From: GCA-2731375 sp964631725
GTDB taxonomy: Bacteria; Pseudomonadota; Alphaproteobacteria; GCA-2731375
Assembly (NCBI GenBank): GCA_964631725.1
Contig: CAZVYX010000013.1
Coordinates: 1 to 64,000, forward strand
Length of the DNA: 64,000 nt
Direction of reading: 5' to 3'
The notes beneath the pieces are model-generated. The model was not told the origin of the DNA. It saw only the letters and a program-made list of their open reading frames with translations, and searched no databases. Within the stretch, counting starts at the first letter, position 1, and every line of letters starts with the position of its first letter. This document shows positions 1 through 8,452 of this stretch, in pieces. The position numbers and the translations under genes were made by a program.

Positions 1-353
1 GCCTGTTCATCCGCACGCATCCGAATTCGGACTATGTGGTCTTCGATCAGACCAAGCATCCGGATCCGGAAGTGCAACAGGCCATCAAGGTGCTGGATAA
101 GAAAACCGGCAAGATCGTCAAGACCATTCAGGTCACCGACGTGGAAACCGCCCTGGCCGTGCATACTGAATTCAACGCGGACGGCTCGGAGTTCTGGGTT
201 TCCGTATGGGTTCGCGGCGGCAAAAAGAACTGGCTGAAAGGCGAAATCGTTGTCTACGATTCGAAGACCCTGAAAGAGATTACCCGGGTCAAGAATCTGG
301 AAACGCCGACCGGCAAATTCAACGTTTCCAACCGCGTGCACCACAGGACGTAA
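1..353 (+). CDS. nirS: Cytochrome cd1 nitrite reductase, C-terminal end (partial)
   Basis: The reading frame is open from base 3 to a TAA at 351-353, so this is the last ~116 residues of a gene that begins outside the window. The peptide opens with LFIRTHPNSDYV and ends with TPTGKFNV followed by a short tail, both matching the last blades of the haem d1 beta-propeller of NirS. NirS is the periplasmic enzyme that reduces nitrite to nitric oxide in denitrification. The next gene is nirT, its usual electron-delivery partner, which supports the call. The N-terminal cytochrome c domain and signal peptide are not in view. Confidence 0.9.
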   Translation, partial: LFIRTHPNSDYVVFDQTKHPDPEVQQAIKVLDKKTGKIVKTIQVTDVETALAVHTEFNADGSEFWVSVWVRGGKKNWLKGEIVVYDSKTLKEITRVKNLETPTGKFNVSNRVHHRT

Positions 354-377
354 ATTTCGTCCTCAACCTGTGAAATC

Positions 378-411
378 GGGCGGGAGCCTGTTCGCTCCCG
401 CCCACTTTTCC
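378..411 (+). terminator. Rho-independent terminator after nirS
   Basis: A perfect 10-bp stem (GGGCGGGAGC at 378-387 and GCTCCCGCCC at 394-403) with a 6-base loop is followed by ACTTTTC. It lies 24 bases after the nirS stop. It should end most nirS transcripts, so nirT either has its own promoter in 412-545 or depends on read-through. Confidence 0.8.
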
Positions 412-417
412 CCCAAA

Positions 418-444
418 CGATTACCGCCAAGCGATTACTGCCAA
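418..444. repeat. Tandem imperfect 13-base repeat upstream of nirT
   Basis: CGATTACCGCCAA (418-430) and CGATTACTGCCAA (432-444) are two direct copies that differ at one base and are spaced one helical-turn fraction (14 bases) apart. They sit between the nirS terminator and nirT, about 100 bases before its start. They could be an activator site or a simple local duplication. I see no FNR/Dnr-type TTGAT-N4-ATCAA box beside them. Confidence 0.4.
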
Positions 445-545
445 AAGATTTTCATTTCTGACTTTGCCTGTACATTATCGTACGCGCCATCGCCGATACG
501 ACCGGCATCAGCCACGCCAACGGCAAGAGATAGCTAGAGGAACAG

Positions 546-2312
546 ATGATTTCGCGCCTTTTCAAATGGTTCTGGTCCCCCTCCGCGAAATACGCCTGGG
601 GCGGCATCTTCATGGCTGGCGGCATTGCCGGCATCATCTTCTGGGGCGGCTTCAACACGGCGATGGAAGCTACCAATACATTGGATTTTTGCATCTCCTG
701 TCACGAGATGAGCGACAACGTTTATAGCGAGTACAGACAGACCATTCATTTCCAGAACCGCACTGGCGTTCGGGCAACCTGTTCCGATTGCCATGTTCCC
801 GATCCCTGGGTGCACAAATTCGTGCGCAAGATCCGGGCCTCGAACGAGTTGTTCCACAAGGTCCTGGGAACTGTCGACACGCCGGACAAGTTCGAGAACA
901 AGCGTCTGACCCTGGCCAAGAATGTCTGGCGCGACATGAAACAGACGGACTCCCGGGAATGCCGCAACTGCCATTCCTGGGACGCCATGTCCAACGAGCT
1001 GCAAAAGCGCCGCGCCAAGAAACGCCACGTCGCCGCGCGCCAGGAGAACATGACCTGCATCGATTGCCACAAGGGCATCGCTCACCGTCCGGTCCATAAG
1101 CTGCTGGATGAAGATGACGACCCCTATGACGGCAAGCCCGACAACAGGCGGCTGAAATTGAAGTCCGAGGTCATCGCGGAGAATATCAAAAAAGACGTGG
1201 CCAAGGCCGTGGCCCTGAAGAAGGCGGCGGAGAAAGCCACCGCGGCAGCCGCGGCGGCGGCGGCGAAGGCGGCCGAGGAAGCCGCCAAACGGCCACCAAC
1301 CCCGCAACCGGAGCCCGCGAAACAGGCCAAGGCCGAAAGCAAGCCGGCGGATGATGCCGCCGCCCCGTCCGATGTGCCGGCCATCGAGATGGTGCTGTTC
1401 TATCCCGGCCAAGCCTCCATCGAATGGGTATTCAATGGCCGGGATCATGGCGGCGCCCGCGCCGTGCGCAAGATCAACGACCGTTGCGCCGAGTGTCATA
1501 AGGGCGAAGAAGCGGACATGGGCGCCAAGATTGTTGGCGGCGAAAAGGCCGAGGCAACGCCTATTCCGGGCAAGCGCGCCGCCATTCCCGTCACCCTCCA
1601 GGCCAGCCATGACGGCACCAACATGACGCTGCGCTTTCAATGGCCCGATGCCGAACATACCCCGGCACCCTTCGCCGATAGCGGCAAGATGGATCCGGAA
1701 AATCAGATCAAACTGGCGGTCATGTTCGACGACGGCAAGGTCGAGATGGCCGGCTATGCCGGCTGCTGGGCGACCTGTCATCACGACTCACGCTACATGC
1801 CCGACGCGCCAAAGGCCGATGCCATCGCGGCGGCGGGTGAGGTTGGCGGACGCATCGACATCAAGGACGGCGTGACGAAATACCTGCCCGACAGCCGCAG
1901 CGAGTTCGAATACAGGGGCAAGAACGGCAAGCCGCGCGGATCATGGAGCAAGTTGATCGGCAAGGATGACATGGATGCCTTGCGCAAGGACGGCGCGTCG
2001 ATGGACCTGTTGCGTTACAACAGCGGCAGCAAGACGGTGGAAAGCGGCAGCATCCTGGCGCAACGCAATCTGGCGAAAAACGACAAGGTGACGGGCACCG
2101 GCGTCCTCAACAACGGCCTCTGGACGGTAACCATCATCCGGCCCCTGAAATCCGATCTGCCCGGCGGTGTCAGTTTCGAGCCTGGGCAGATGTACACCAT
2201 GGGTGTCGCGATTCACGATGATTATACCTCGGCCCGGTTCCACCATGTTTCACTGGAGCGCAAGCTGGCCCTGGATAATCCGGAGGCCGAGATCAACGTC
2301 GTCAAGAAGTAG
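546..2312 (+). CDS. nirT: NirT/NapC-type tetrahaem cytochrome c fused to an ethylbenzene-dehydrogenase-like haem domain
   Basis: 588 residues, preceded by GAGGAA. Residues 1-~195 are a NapC/NirT quinol dehydrogenase: a membrane anchor at ~16-36 and four haem c motifs, CISCH (49-53), CSDCH (79-83), CRNCH (139-143) and CIDCH (171-175). This family passes electrons from membrane quinol to periplasmic reductases; directly after nirS the partner should be NirS. A charged then Ala-rich linker (~205-275) follows. The C-terminal ~310 residues resemble the haem-binding domain of ethylbenzene-dehydrogenase-type gamma subunits and carry CAECH (314-318) and the variant CWATCH (407-412), so up to six haems are possible. 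A standard NirT is only about 200 residues. The fusion identity of the C-terminal domain is from motif recognition, not a search. Confidence 0.88.
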   Translation: MISRLFKWFWSPSAKYAWGGIFMAGGIAGIIFWGGFNTAMEATNTLDFCISCHEMSDNVYSEYRQTIHFQNRTGVRATCSDCHVPDPWVHKFVRKIRASNELFHKVLGTVDTPDKFENKRLTLAKNVWRDMKQTDSRECRNCHSWDAMSNELQKRRAKKRHVAARQENMTCIDCHKGIAHRPVHKLLDEDDDPYDGKPDNRRLKLKSEVIAENIKKDVAKAVALKKAAEKATAAAAAAAAKAAEEAAKRPPTPQPEPAKQAKAESKPADDAAAPSDVPAIEMVLFYPGQASIEWVFNGRDHGGARAVRKINDRCAECHKGEEADMGAKIVGGEKAEATPIPGKRAAIPVTLQASHDGTNMTLRFQWPDAEHTPAPFADSGKMDPENQIKLAVMFDDGKVEMAGYAGCWATCHHDSRYMPDAPKADAIAAAGEVGGRIDIKDGVTKYLPDSRSEFEYRGKNGKPRGSWSKLIGKDDMDALRKDGASMDLLRYNSGSKTVESGSILAQRNLAKNDKVTGTGVLNNGLWTVTIIRPLKSDLPGGVSFEPGQMYTMGVAIHDDYTSARFHHVSLERKLALDNPEAEINVVKK

Positions 2313-2348
2313 CGGGAGGGGCCGGCAACGAGATAGGACGGGGCGGAG

Positions 2349-3665
2349 CTACCAGTTCATGTCGCTTTCGTAACCGATCTCGATCAGGGTCTCGCCGGCA
2401 ATTTCCTTGAATTTGTCACTGACCCTCGGCGTGAAATGGTTCTTCCAGTCGCCCTTGATTCCCTTGCGCATGCTGGTGTTCACCGACGCACTGTCGTCGT
2501 CGTATATGGATACGGCGTCTTCCTTGCCTTCCACATACTTGCCCTTCGACTGATGCGAGAATGTGCCCAGTTCGATGATACCGTCCAGCATATCGTCCGA
2601 GATTGGCACCAGATTTACCTGGTCAAGGCCAAGCCAGGCCAGCATGTCGCGATAGGTTTCGCGCGGCCGGTATCTGATGTCCTCAAACCGGATGCCATAA
2701 ATATTGTCATAGTCCTGGATGCCGCGAAAGCTTTCGACGATCTCGGCCAGGGACATGCCGCGCTGAAAATTGTCCCGTTGCGGCAGGATATAGTCAAAAC
2801 CATCAAGGAGGCGAAGGTAGGTCTCTTCCTTGTTTTCGGAACCCAGGCCGATGCCATTCGTGACCGCGTCATTGACCGCGCGCAAACAGCAGGTCGTCAG
2901 ATAATCCCGGGGATCGCGATAAAGGAATACGACCTTGGTGTCCGACATCTGGCCCAGAAAATGGCTGGAAAGAAGAACATGGATATCGAGCCAGGTGTGG
3001 TAGTCCAGATTTGAAATAATGCCCTGATAATAGTCATGGGTGATGTCCGCATCGAACATCCGGCCATCGGCTATCGGGTCGCCACATCGGAAATCGGGAT
3101 CGGCACGGCGATGAATGTAGCGTCGATTGGATATCGGTGAGACATAATGATGCTGTTCGATGGAGTACACATCCATCAATGCCCTGAAAACAGGCATCAA
3201 GCGGTCTGAACCGGCGCCGGGGAAGCCCATTCCTATGATCGGCGCGGGATCGGCCATGCCCAGCTGCACTATCGCGGGATTGGCCTCGCCGGTCGAGATG
3301 AACGGCAGTATGGGCGTGGGTTCGCCAATGAAATGGTAGTTCACGTAGCGCACGATGTAGTGGTAGTCGCGCGGATGGGAAAGGATGATTACATATTTGT
3401 AATGCTGATCGGCGAAGGTCCTTTCCAGGGAGTTCCAACGCCGCCGATAGAGCTGACGATCGCCCTCGATAAACGTGACGTCACGCTGGTCGCCATAACT
3501 CTTTGACAGCGCCACGAAGCGCGCGCCATGGCCCTCGAAGTCCAGAACGCAGACGGCATCGTCGGGCGCGCTGTTGGCCAGCACGAGCGACCACACCTGG
3601 TTCACGGTGTCGACCGAATATGGTGATTTATCGTTGTAGTCGCAGCCTACGGCGATGGCCTGCAT
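2349..3665 (-). CDS. Sulfotransferase-family protein
   Basis: 438 residues. Elements of a PAPS-dependent sulfotransferase are visible: a 5'-phosphosulfate-loop-like GFPGAGSDR at 147-155, the 3'-phosphate motif FLYRDPRDYLT at 247-257, and the C-terminal RKGIKGDWKNHF at 400-411, a hallmark of sulfotransferase PAPS binding. The protein would transfer sulfate from PAPS to an unknown acceptor; the N-terminal ~140 residues precede the loop and are not recognised. Its ATG lies one base after the stop of the APS-kinase-like gene, so both are surely co-transcribed and PAPS is likely made next to its user. No signal peptide or membrane segment is visible, suggesting a cytoplasmic enzyme. Confidence 0.8.
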   Translation of the reverse strand: MQAIAVGCDYNDKSPYSVDTVNQVWSLVLANSAPDDAVCVLDFEGHGARFVALSKSYGDQRDVTFIEGDRQLYRRRWNSLERTFADQHYKYVIILSHPRDYHYIVRYVNYHFIGEPTPILPFISTGEANPAIVQLGMADPAPIIGMGFPGAGSDRLMPVFRALMDVYSIEQHHYVSPISNRRYIHRRADPDFRCGDPIADGRMFDADITHDYYQGIISNLDYHTWLDIHVLLSSHFLGQMSDTKVVFLYRDPRDYLTTCCLRAVNDAVTNGIGLGSENKEETYLRLLDGFDYILPQRDNFQRGMSLAEIVESFRGIQDYDNIYGIRFEDIRYRPRETYRDMLAWLGLDQVNLVPISDDMLDGIIELGTFSHQSKGKYVEGKEDAVSIYDDDSASVNTSMRKGIKGDWKNHFTPRVSDKFKEIAGETLIEIGYESDMNW

Positions 3666-3666
3666 G

Positions 3667-4233
3667 CTATCGTCCTACCCCCGCCCTGGCGGATTGGTGA
3701 TGTGGCAAAATGTTCTCCGTGGCACGGAACGCCTTGAGCAGATCCGCCGCGAGTTCACTCCGATCCGAGGTCACACGATCGTTGTTGAGAACCAGGTTCG
3801 GTTTAGCGGGGAATTCCACCGCTAGGTCGACGCCAACCACGTTGCGGGCTTCGCCCCCATCCACGCCGCCGTAGACGCCCTTGAAATCACGCTCACGCAG
3901 GGTCTCCAATTCGGCTTCAATCAGGACCTCGAAATAGCCCGGAAGGTTGTCGCGGTTCCATTGATGAATTTCGTGAAACAGGGACATGGTCGCGACAACC
4001 ACGACAAAATCCTGTTTCGCCATGAAATGCGCCAGGCGGCATATCCGATAGGCATTGGCAATACGGCTGTCCCTGTCGTGTCCGGTATTGGCGTCACGAA
4101 CGATATCGCGGACCGCGTCACCATCAAGCATGACGGCAACCTCGCCGCTGGCGCGGAGCTGCTCCACGACAGTTTCGGCGGTGCTCGTCTTTCCGACCGC
4201 ACTAAGGCCGGTTATCCAGATCACATGGGCCAT
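3667..4233 (-). CDS. Adenylylsulfate kinase-like protein (CysC family)
   Basis: 188 residues with Walker A GLSAVGKTS at 9-17, LDGDAVRD at ~37-44 (CysC proteins have LDGD-x-R here) and a central lid-like stretch. The family phosphorylates adenosine 5'-phosphosulfate to PAPS using ATP. It lies directly upstream of the sulfotransferase, which needs PAPS, and downstream of the nitronate monooxygenase gene with a 72-base gap. No ATP sulfurylase (CysD/CysN or Sat) is in the window, so APS would come from elsewhere. The P-loop kinase fold is certain; APS specificity is likely but rests partly on the neighbour. The last ~12 residues after the conserved core look like an unrelated tail. Confidence 0.75.
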   Translation of the reverse strand: MAHVIWITGLSAVGKTSTAETVVEQLRASGEVAVMLDGDAVRDIVRDANTGHDRDSRIANAYRICRLAHFMAKQDFVVVVATMSLFHEIHQWNRDNLPGYFEVLIEAELETLRERDFKGVYGGVDGGEARNVVGVDLAVEFPAKPNLVLNNDRVTSDRSELAADLLKAFRATENILPHHQSARAGVGR

Positions 4234-4305
4234 CCCGGCATTAGGCCCGAAGTTGGTTAATTTCCAGTGAATGGCCCAGGAGCGGAGATAGGCAGCGCCG
4301 CGCTT

Positions 4306-5430
4306 TCAGGCTGAAAATTCAACGCGTTGCGGGGTTTCCGAAAGGGCCTGGACGGCGCCGGTAACCAGATCCGCCATGATGTCGGCAGCGGGGCGGCGTT
4401 CACCCAGCATGCCCGCGCCCTGCCCGGCGGCATTCATATACAGATCCCACCGGCCCGCATCGATCGCGGCACTCAGAAAATCCTCCATCAGGACACGCTG
4501 GTGGGGTGACGGCAGGGGCTCCAACCCGGCCTCGGCCCAGGCATCGGTGACGACGCCGCGCTTGGCCCGTAGGGTCTTGCCGGTCCAGGCTTGGGAGACA
4601 CGGAAATCCGTGGCCTTGCCATCGATAATGTCGTCCTTCACCACATCGGGCAGGCCGCATTCCTCGGCCACCAGAAAGGCCGTGCCCAGCCATACGCCGA
4701 TGGCGCCCAACGTCAACGCGGCGGCAATGCCGGCGCCGCCGACGATACCGCCCGCCGCGACCACCGGCACCGGGGCCACCGCTTCCACCGCCTGGGTAAC
4801 CAGGGGCAGCGTTGCGACGGGGCCGGTATGGCCGCCGCCCTCGGTGCCCTGACAGACCACGATATCGACACCGGCATCCCGGTTGCGTTCAGCATTGCGC
4901 ACGGTACCGGCCAGCCCGATCACCTTCATACCCTGATCGCGCGCGCGGGGGACGATGCGGGCCGGATCGCCCAGGCCGGCGGCGAAAACCGGTACTTCTT
5001 CCTCTAGCACCACCTGGATCTGCGCCTCGGCATAAACATCGGAATTGACGATGTCGTTATCCACGGGCACCGGGGTCAGTTCGAACCGCTCCAACAGGCC
5101 ATGCATGAAGGCGACGTGTTCGGGATGGTTCTTGCGCAGCTCCTCGCGCACCCCGGTCCGGGTGGTTGAGGCGGCAGCCAGCGAGGCCGGCAGCAACAGA
5201 TCGACGCCGAAGGGCTTGTCCGTCAATTGCCGCACCCGCTGGATGCGCCGCCGCACATCCTCGGGCGACAGGGCGGAGCCGCCCAGGACGCCAAGGCCGC
5301 CCGCATCGGAGACCGCCGCCACCAGTTCAGGCGGCGTCCCCATGCCCCAAACTCCCATGCCCGCAAGCATGATGGGATATTCGATATTCAAAATTTCACA
5401 AAGTTCGGTGCGCAAGATGGGGCGGCTCAT
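4306..5430 (-). CDS. Nitronate monooxygenase family protein
   Basis: 374 residues of an FMN-binding TIM barrel. Typical motifs are present: PIMLAGMGVWG near the N-terminus, the substrate-side GTEGGGHTG in the middle, and the FMN-phosphate region VVAAGGIVGGAGIAAAL followed by GAIGVWLGTAF. The family oxidises alkyl nitronates with O2; many bacterial members have unknown substrates, and some act as enoyl-ACP-reductase-like flavoproteins. It is transcribed away from the 5500 gene and is first in a minus-strand run with the PAPS genes. The 69 bases between 5430 and 5500 must hold both promoters. Confidence 0.85.
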   Translation of the reverse strand: MSRPILRTELCEILNIEYPIMLAGMGVWGMGTPPELVAAVSDAGGLGVLGGSALSPEDVRRRIQRVRQLTDKPFGVDLLLPASLAAASTTRTGVREELRKNHPEHVAFMHGLLERFELTPVPVDNDIVNSDVYAEAQIQVVLEEEVPVFAAGLGDPARIVPRARDQGMKVIGLAGTVRNAERNRDAGVDIVVCQGTEGGGHTGPVATLPLVTQAVEAVAPVPVVAAGGIVGGAGIAAALTLGAIGVWLGTAFLVAEECGLPDVVKDDIIDGKATDFRVSQAWTGKTLRAKRGVVTDAWAEAGLEPLPSPHQRVLMEDFLSAAIDAGRWDLYMNAAGQGAGMLGERRPAADIMADLVTGAVQALSETPQRVEFSA

Positions 5431-5499
5431 GGGGGATACTTCTCTACAGGTGGTTCCGGGTGCTATATCCTAGCGCGGAATGATCGAAAGGAACCAGTG

Positions 5500-6135
5500 A
5501 TGGCAGACGAAACGCCGCAAGCATTCATTCAGGACGAAGCGGAATTGCGCGGCCTGCATGACGCGGTCAATCCCCTGGCGGCGCAAAAGGCCATTCCCAG
5601 CCTGGAAGCTCACAGCCGCCGCTTTATCGAGCTGTCGCCGTTTCTCTGTATTGCATCCGCCGATGCCGCCGGCCCGGCCGATGTCTCGCCACGGGGCGAT
5701 GCCCCCGGTTTCGTCAAGGTTCTGGACGACCACACGCTCTTGATCCCGGACCGTATCGGCAACAACCGCCTGGATACCTCCGCCAATATCACCAACAATC
5801 CACACATTGGCCTGCTGTTTCTGGTTCCCGGCATGAACGAGACCCTGCGCGTCAACGGCCGGGCCCGCCTGTGCACCGACGCCGATGTCCTGGCCGGGTT
5901 CGAGGTGCGCGGCAAAGTGCCGAAGACGGGTATCCTGGTCACCGTCGAAGAAGTGTTATTCCAATGCTCCAAGGCGCTGGTGCGCTCCCGCCTGTGGGAT
6001 GACGACTACAAGGTGGAGCGCAAGACCGCCATGCCGCCCCTCGGGCACATCATCAAGGATCAGATCGGTTCGGCGCAATCGGGCGACGAACTTGAGGCTT
6101 ATGTGCAAAAGAGCGTCCGGGAGCGGATGTACTGA
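5500..6135 (+). CDS. Pyridoxamine 5'-phosphate oxidase-like FMN protein (MSMEG_1061-type)
   Basis: 211 residues. I chose the ATG at 5500, preceded by AAAGGAA; longer forms would run into the divergent gene. The sequence shows a split-barrel flavin-binding protein: SPFLCIASADAAGPADVSPRGD, then DDHTLLIPDRIGNNRLDT and NPHIGLLFLVPG. Members bind FMN or F420 and reduce or oxidise small molecules; the substrate cannot be read from sequence. The stop overlaps the start of the next gene by one base, so translation of the two is probably coupled. Confidence 0.8.
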   Translation: MADETPQAFIQDEAELRGLHDAVNPLAAQKAIPSLEAHSRRFIELSPFLCIASADAAGPADVSPRGDAPGFVKVLDDHTLLIPDRIGNNRLDTSANITNNPHIGLLFLVPGMNETLRVNGRARLCTDADVLAGFEVRGKVPKTGILVTVEEVLFQCSKALVRSRLWDDDYKVERKTAMPPLGHIIKDQIGSAQSGDELEAYVQKSVRERMY

Positions 6136-6692
6136 TGGCGAAACTCTACCTGGTGCGCCACGGCAAGGATGTCGGCGCCGGGGATAACGACAACGATCCC
6201 GGTCTGAGCGAGATGGGCCGCCAACAAGCCGCCGACATGGCCGCAACCATTGCGCCCATGGGCCCGTTGCCCATGATCGTCTCGCCCCTGCGCCGCACGC
6301 GGGAGACCGCGCGGCCGCTGGAAGCTGCCTGGAACGTCACGGGAGAAGTGGTGCCCGCGATCCGTGAAATCCCCTCACCCACCGATGACCTAACGCAACG
6401 TCGAACATGGCTGCGCCAGATCATCGCCAGCAATTGGGGCGAGGTTGCGGAATCCGATGCCTGGCTGCTGCCCTGGCGGCGGGCGCTGCTCGATACCTTG
6501 CTGGCCTTGCGCGAAGATACCGTTGTGGTCAGCCACTTTATCGCCATCAATGTCGCCGTCGGTGCGGCCCGCAATGACGACAAACTGACGCTGTTTTGGC
6601 CCAGCAATTGTTCCATTACGGTGATGGAGACCGATGGCGCCAGTCTCTCGCTGCTGGAGTTGGGCCAGAACTCGAAGACCGAGGTCGGCTAG
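6135..6692 (+). CDS. Histidine phosphatase family protein
   Basis: 185 residues. The catalytic RHG is at residues 8-10 (YLVRHGKD), followed by the phosphate-binding region SPLRRTRETA and a second conserved His in VVVSHFIAIN. The family forms a phosphohistidine and removes phosphate from small molecules or proteins; this member is short, like SixA and CobC-type enzymes. The start codon shares a base with the stop of the upstream flavin protein. The physiological substrate is unknown. Its 3' end is 3 bases from the convergent methyltransferase gene. Confidence 0.85.
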   Translation: MAKLYLVRHGKDVGAGDNDNDPGLSEMGRQQAADMAATIAPMGPLPMIVSPLRRTRETARPLEAAWNVTGEVVPAIREIPSPTDDLTQRRTWLRQIIASNWGEVAESDAWLLPWRRALLDTLLALREDTVVVSHFIAINVAVGAARNDDKLTLFWPSNCSITVMETDGASLSLLELGQNSKTEVG

Positions 6693-6695
6693 CTC

Positions 6696-7781
6696 TTAGT
6701 GCCGGACCTCGTAGTAGAGATTGCCCGGGTCCTTGAAGTCGTGCATCTGGAATTGCGTGAAGCCGGCGTCGCGGATCATCCGTTCGGCCACCTCCGGGTT
6801 GAAGCCCAAGGTGCCCAGGCCGGCGCCGCCGGGCTCCGACATGGCCGAGGACATGCACGACATCAGGGAAAAGCCGTACATCATCGCCAACATGGGATTG
6901 CGCAGATTATCCTCGAACCTGGGTTTGGAGCGGATATCCTTGATGAACCAGGTGCCGTCGGCCTTCAGGCAGCCCTTGATGGCGGCGATCACCGCTTCCG
7001 GCCGGGTCATGTCGTGAATGCAATCGAGGGTGATCAGGAAGTCGTAGGTCGCCCCGTCCGGCAAATCCGCACCATCCGCATGTCGCAACTCCACATTGCC
7101 CAGCCCCATCTCCGCTGCTTTCCTTGCCACCAGGGCCACGGCATGGCGCGAGGCGTCGATACCGACGAAGCGGCTGTTGGGATAGGTCTCCGCCATGGCA
7201 AGGATCGCCGCGCCGTCGCCACAACCCACATCCGCCGCAACCGCGCCGGTCTTCAACTTCTCCTCCACACCGGCCAGGGCCGGGATCATGCGCGGGATCA
7301 GGTCGTTGCGGGCCGCCTGCCAATGGCGGCACTCGCCGCGATGGGCGCCTTCCGGCCCGCCCTCTTCATAGCTGTTGCCCAAACCGGTGCGGAAATTCTC
7401 GAACAAGCGCTCCAAATTATCGGCCATGCCGGGCCCGGCAAACTCGCCGGCGGCAAAGGATTTGTGCTCCCCATCGACCAGCAGGTTGATCGCCGCATCG
7501 GGCAACTGGAAGCATTCATCGCCGCAATAGTCGAGCAGTTTCGCCGCCGCCTGTAAGCGCAGCCATTCCAGGACCCAGCGTTCATGCTGGCCGGTGCGGG
7601 CCGCCAACTCCGCCGCGCGCATTGGTCCGGCCCCGGCCATGGCTTTGTAGAATCCCAGTTCATTGCCCAGATAGATCATCGCCGCGACGATCTCACCCTG
7701 GCGGTAGTTCCAAACCGTGAAGGCATAGCGGCGCGGGTCATCGCCCACGGAAGTGGCGGCGGTATCGGTATCGGGCGTCAT
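6696..7781 (-). CDS. Class I SAM-dependent methyltransferase
   Basis: 361 residues. An N-terminal winged-helix-like region (~25-120) of the kind found in O-methyltransferases precedes a Rossmann domain. Motif I reads AADVGCGDGAAI, followed by the acidic loop FVGIDAS, motif II LITLDCIHDM and a late KADGTWFIKDI. This arrangement matches small-molecule methyltransferases of the Rv2258c-like group. It is the last gene of a minus-strand run that begins with an acyl-CoA synthetase, 24 bases after the DUF1326 gene. The acceptor substrate is unknown. Confidence 0.85.
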   Translation of the reverse strand: MTPDTDTAATSVGDDPRRYAFTVWNYRQGEIVAAMIYLGNELGFYKAMAGAGPMRAAELAARTGQHERWVLEWLRLQAAAKLLDYCGDECFQLPDAAINLLVDGEHKSFAAGEFAGPGMADNLERLFENFRTGLGNSYEEGGPEGAHRGECRHWQAARNDLIPRMIPALAGVEEKLKTGAVAADVGCGDGAAILAMAETYPNSRFVGIDASRHAVALVARKAAEMGLGNVELRHADGADLPDGATYDFLITLDCIHDMTRPEAVIAAIKGCLKADGTWFIKDIRSKPRFEDNLRNPMLAMMYGFSLMSCMSSAMSEPGGAGLGTLGFNPEVAERMIRDAGFTQFQMHDFKDPGNLYYEVRH

Positions 7782-7805
7782 GGAACTCTCTTCTTTGAAA
7801 AAACT

Positions 7806-8429
7806 CTAGGCTGACCAGCTAAAGGGCGCGAAGTGACCGTTGTTGGCCTTGCCCACCATGTCCAGTTCAAGACCAAACCCTTCGACCCTGGTATGTTTCG
7901 AGCGCGCCAGGGCCAGCCGGCTATTGGCGGGATGGCCCACATTGTCAATAAAGTAGGGATTGCCGCTGCCGTTGCGGGAGGCAACACCTTCGATCTCGTA
8001 GGACATGATGCCGGAGACATTCACCACCTGCCGCAGGCCATCCTTGACGAACTCGATCGGCGCGATTTCAACGCCGCGAAAGTCACTGACCAGATTGTCG
8101 CGGACCATGCCGAGCGGCCCGCCGGCCTCGCCCGCGACGATTTTCGTCAACGCCGTGCGCTGCGCCTCATTCGCGCCTTCGTCCACCACGCCGGCGAAAA
8201 TCCAGCCGCCATCCGCCATGACCTTGCCGGAACGTATCGCCAGGGCCATTTTCTGCCCAGACAGATCAACGTCGCCGCTCTGCCCCTGATCGATGCGGAA
8301 CGCCATCAGGGCATAGCAGTGATCCTCCGTCGCACCCTCCTGCGGGTTGGTATAGATGCAGGGGCACAGATAATCGCAATTGCAGCTTTCGATATATTCG
8401 CCGCTAATCGTCCAATTATTGCTCGCCAT
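7806..8429 (-). CDS. DUF1326 domain protein
   Basis: 207 residues from the ATG at 8429, which has a very strong GGAGGGAGGA ahead of it; an upstream in-frame extension would overlap the amidohydrolase and is rejected. Residues 16-24 form a tight cysteine cluster, CNCDYLCPC, diagnostic of DUF1326. A metal-binding or redox role for the cysteines is plausible, but the family has no firm function. It sits between an amidohydrolase and a methyltransferase in the same transcript. Confidence 0.8.
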   Translation of the reverse strand: MASNNWTISGEYIESCNCDYLCPCIYTNPQEGATEDHCYALMAFRIDQGQSGDVDLSGQKMALAIRSGKVMADGGWIFAGVVDEGANEAQRTALTKIVAGEAGGPLGMVRDNLVSDFRGVEIAPIEFVKDGLRQVVNVSGIMSYEIEGVASRNGSGNPYFIDNVGHPANSRLALARSKHTRVEGFGLELDMVGKANNGHFAPFSWSA

Positions 8430-8452
8430 ATTCGTTCTCCTCCCTCCGGTCG

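Noticed and set aside
534..1784. Long open frame opposite nirT.
   Set aside because: It mirrors the codon bias of nirT on the other strand and has no recognisable domain or ribosome site.
3667..4233. P-loop kinase as a shikimate kinase or zeta-type toxin.
   Set aside because: LDGD-x-R and the sulfotransferase neighbour favour APS kinase; no antitoxin gene is present.
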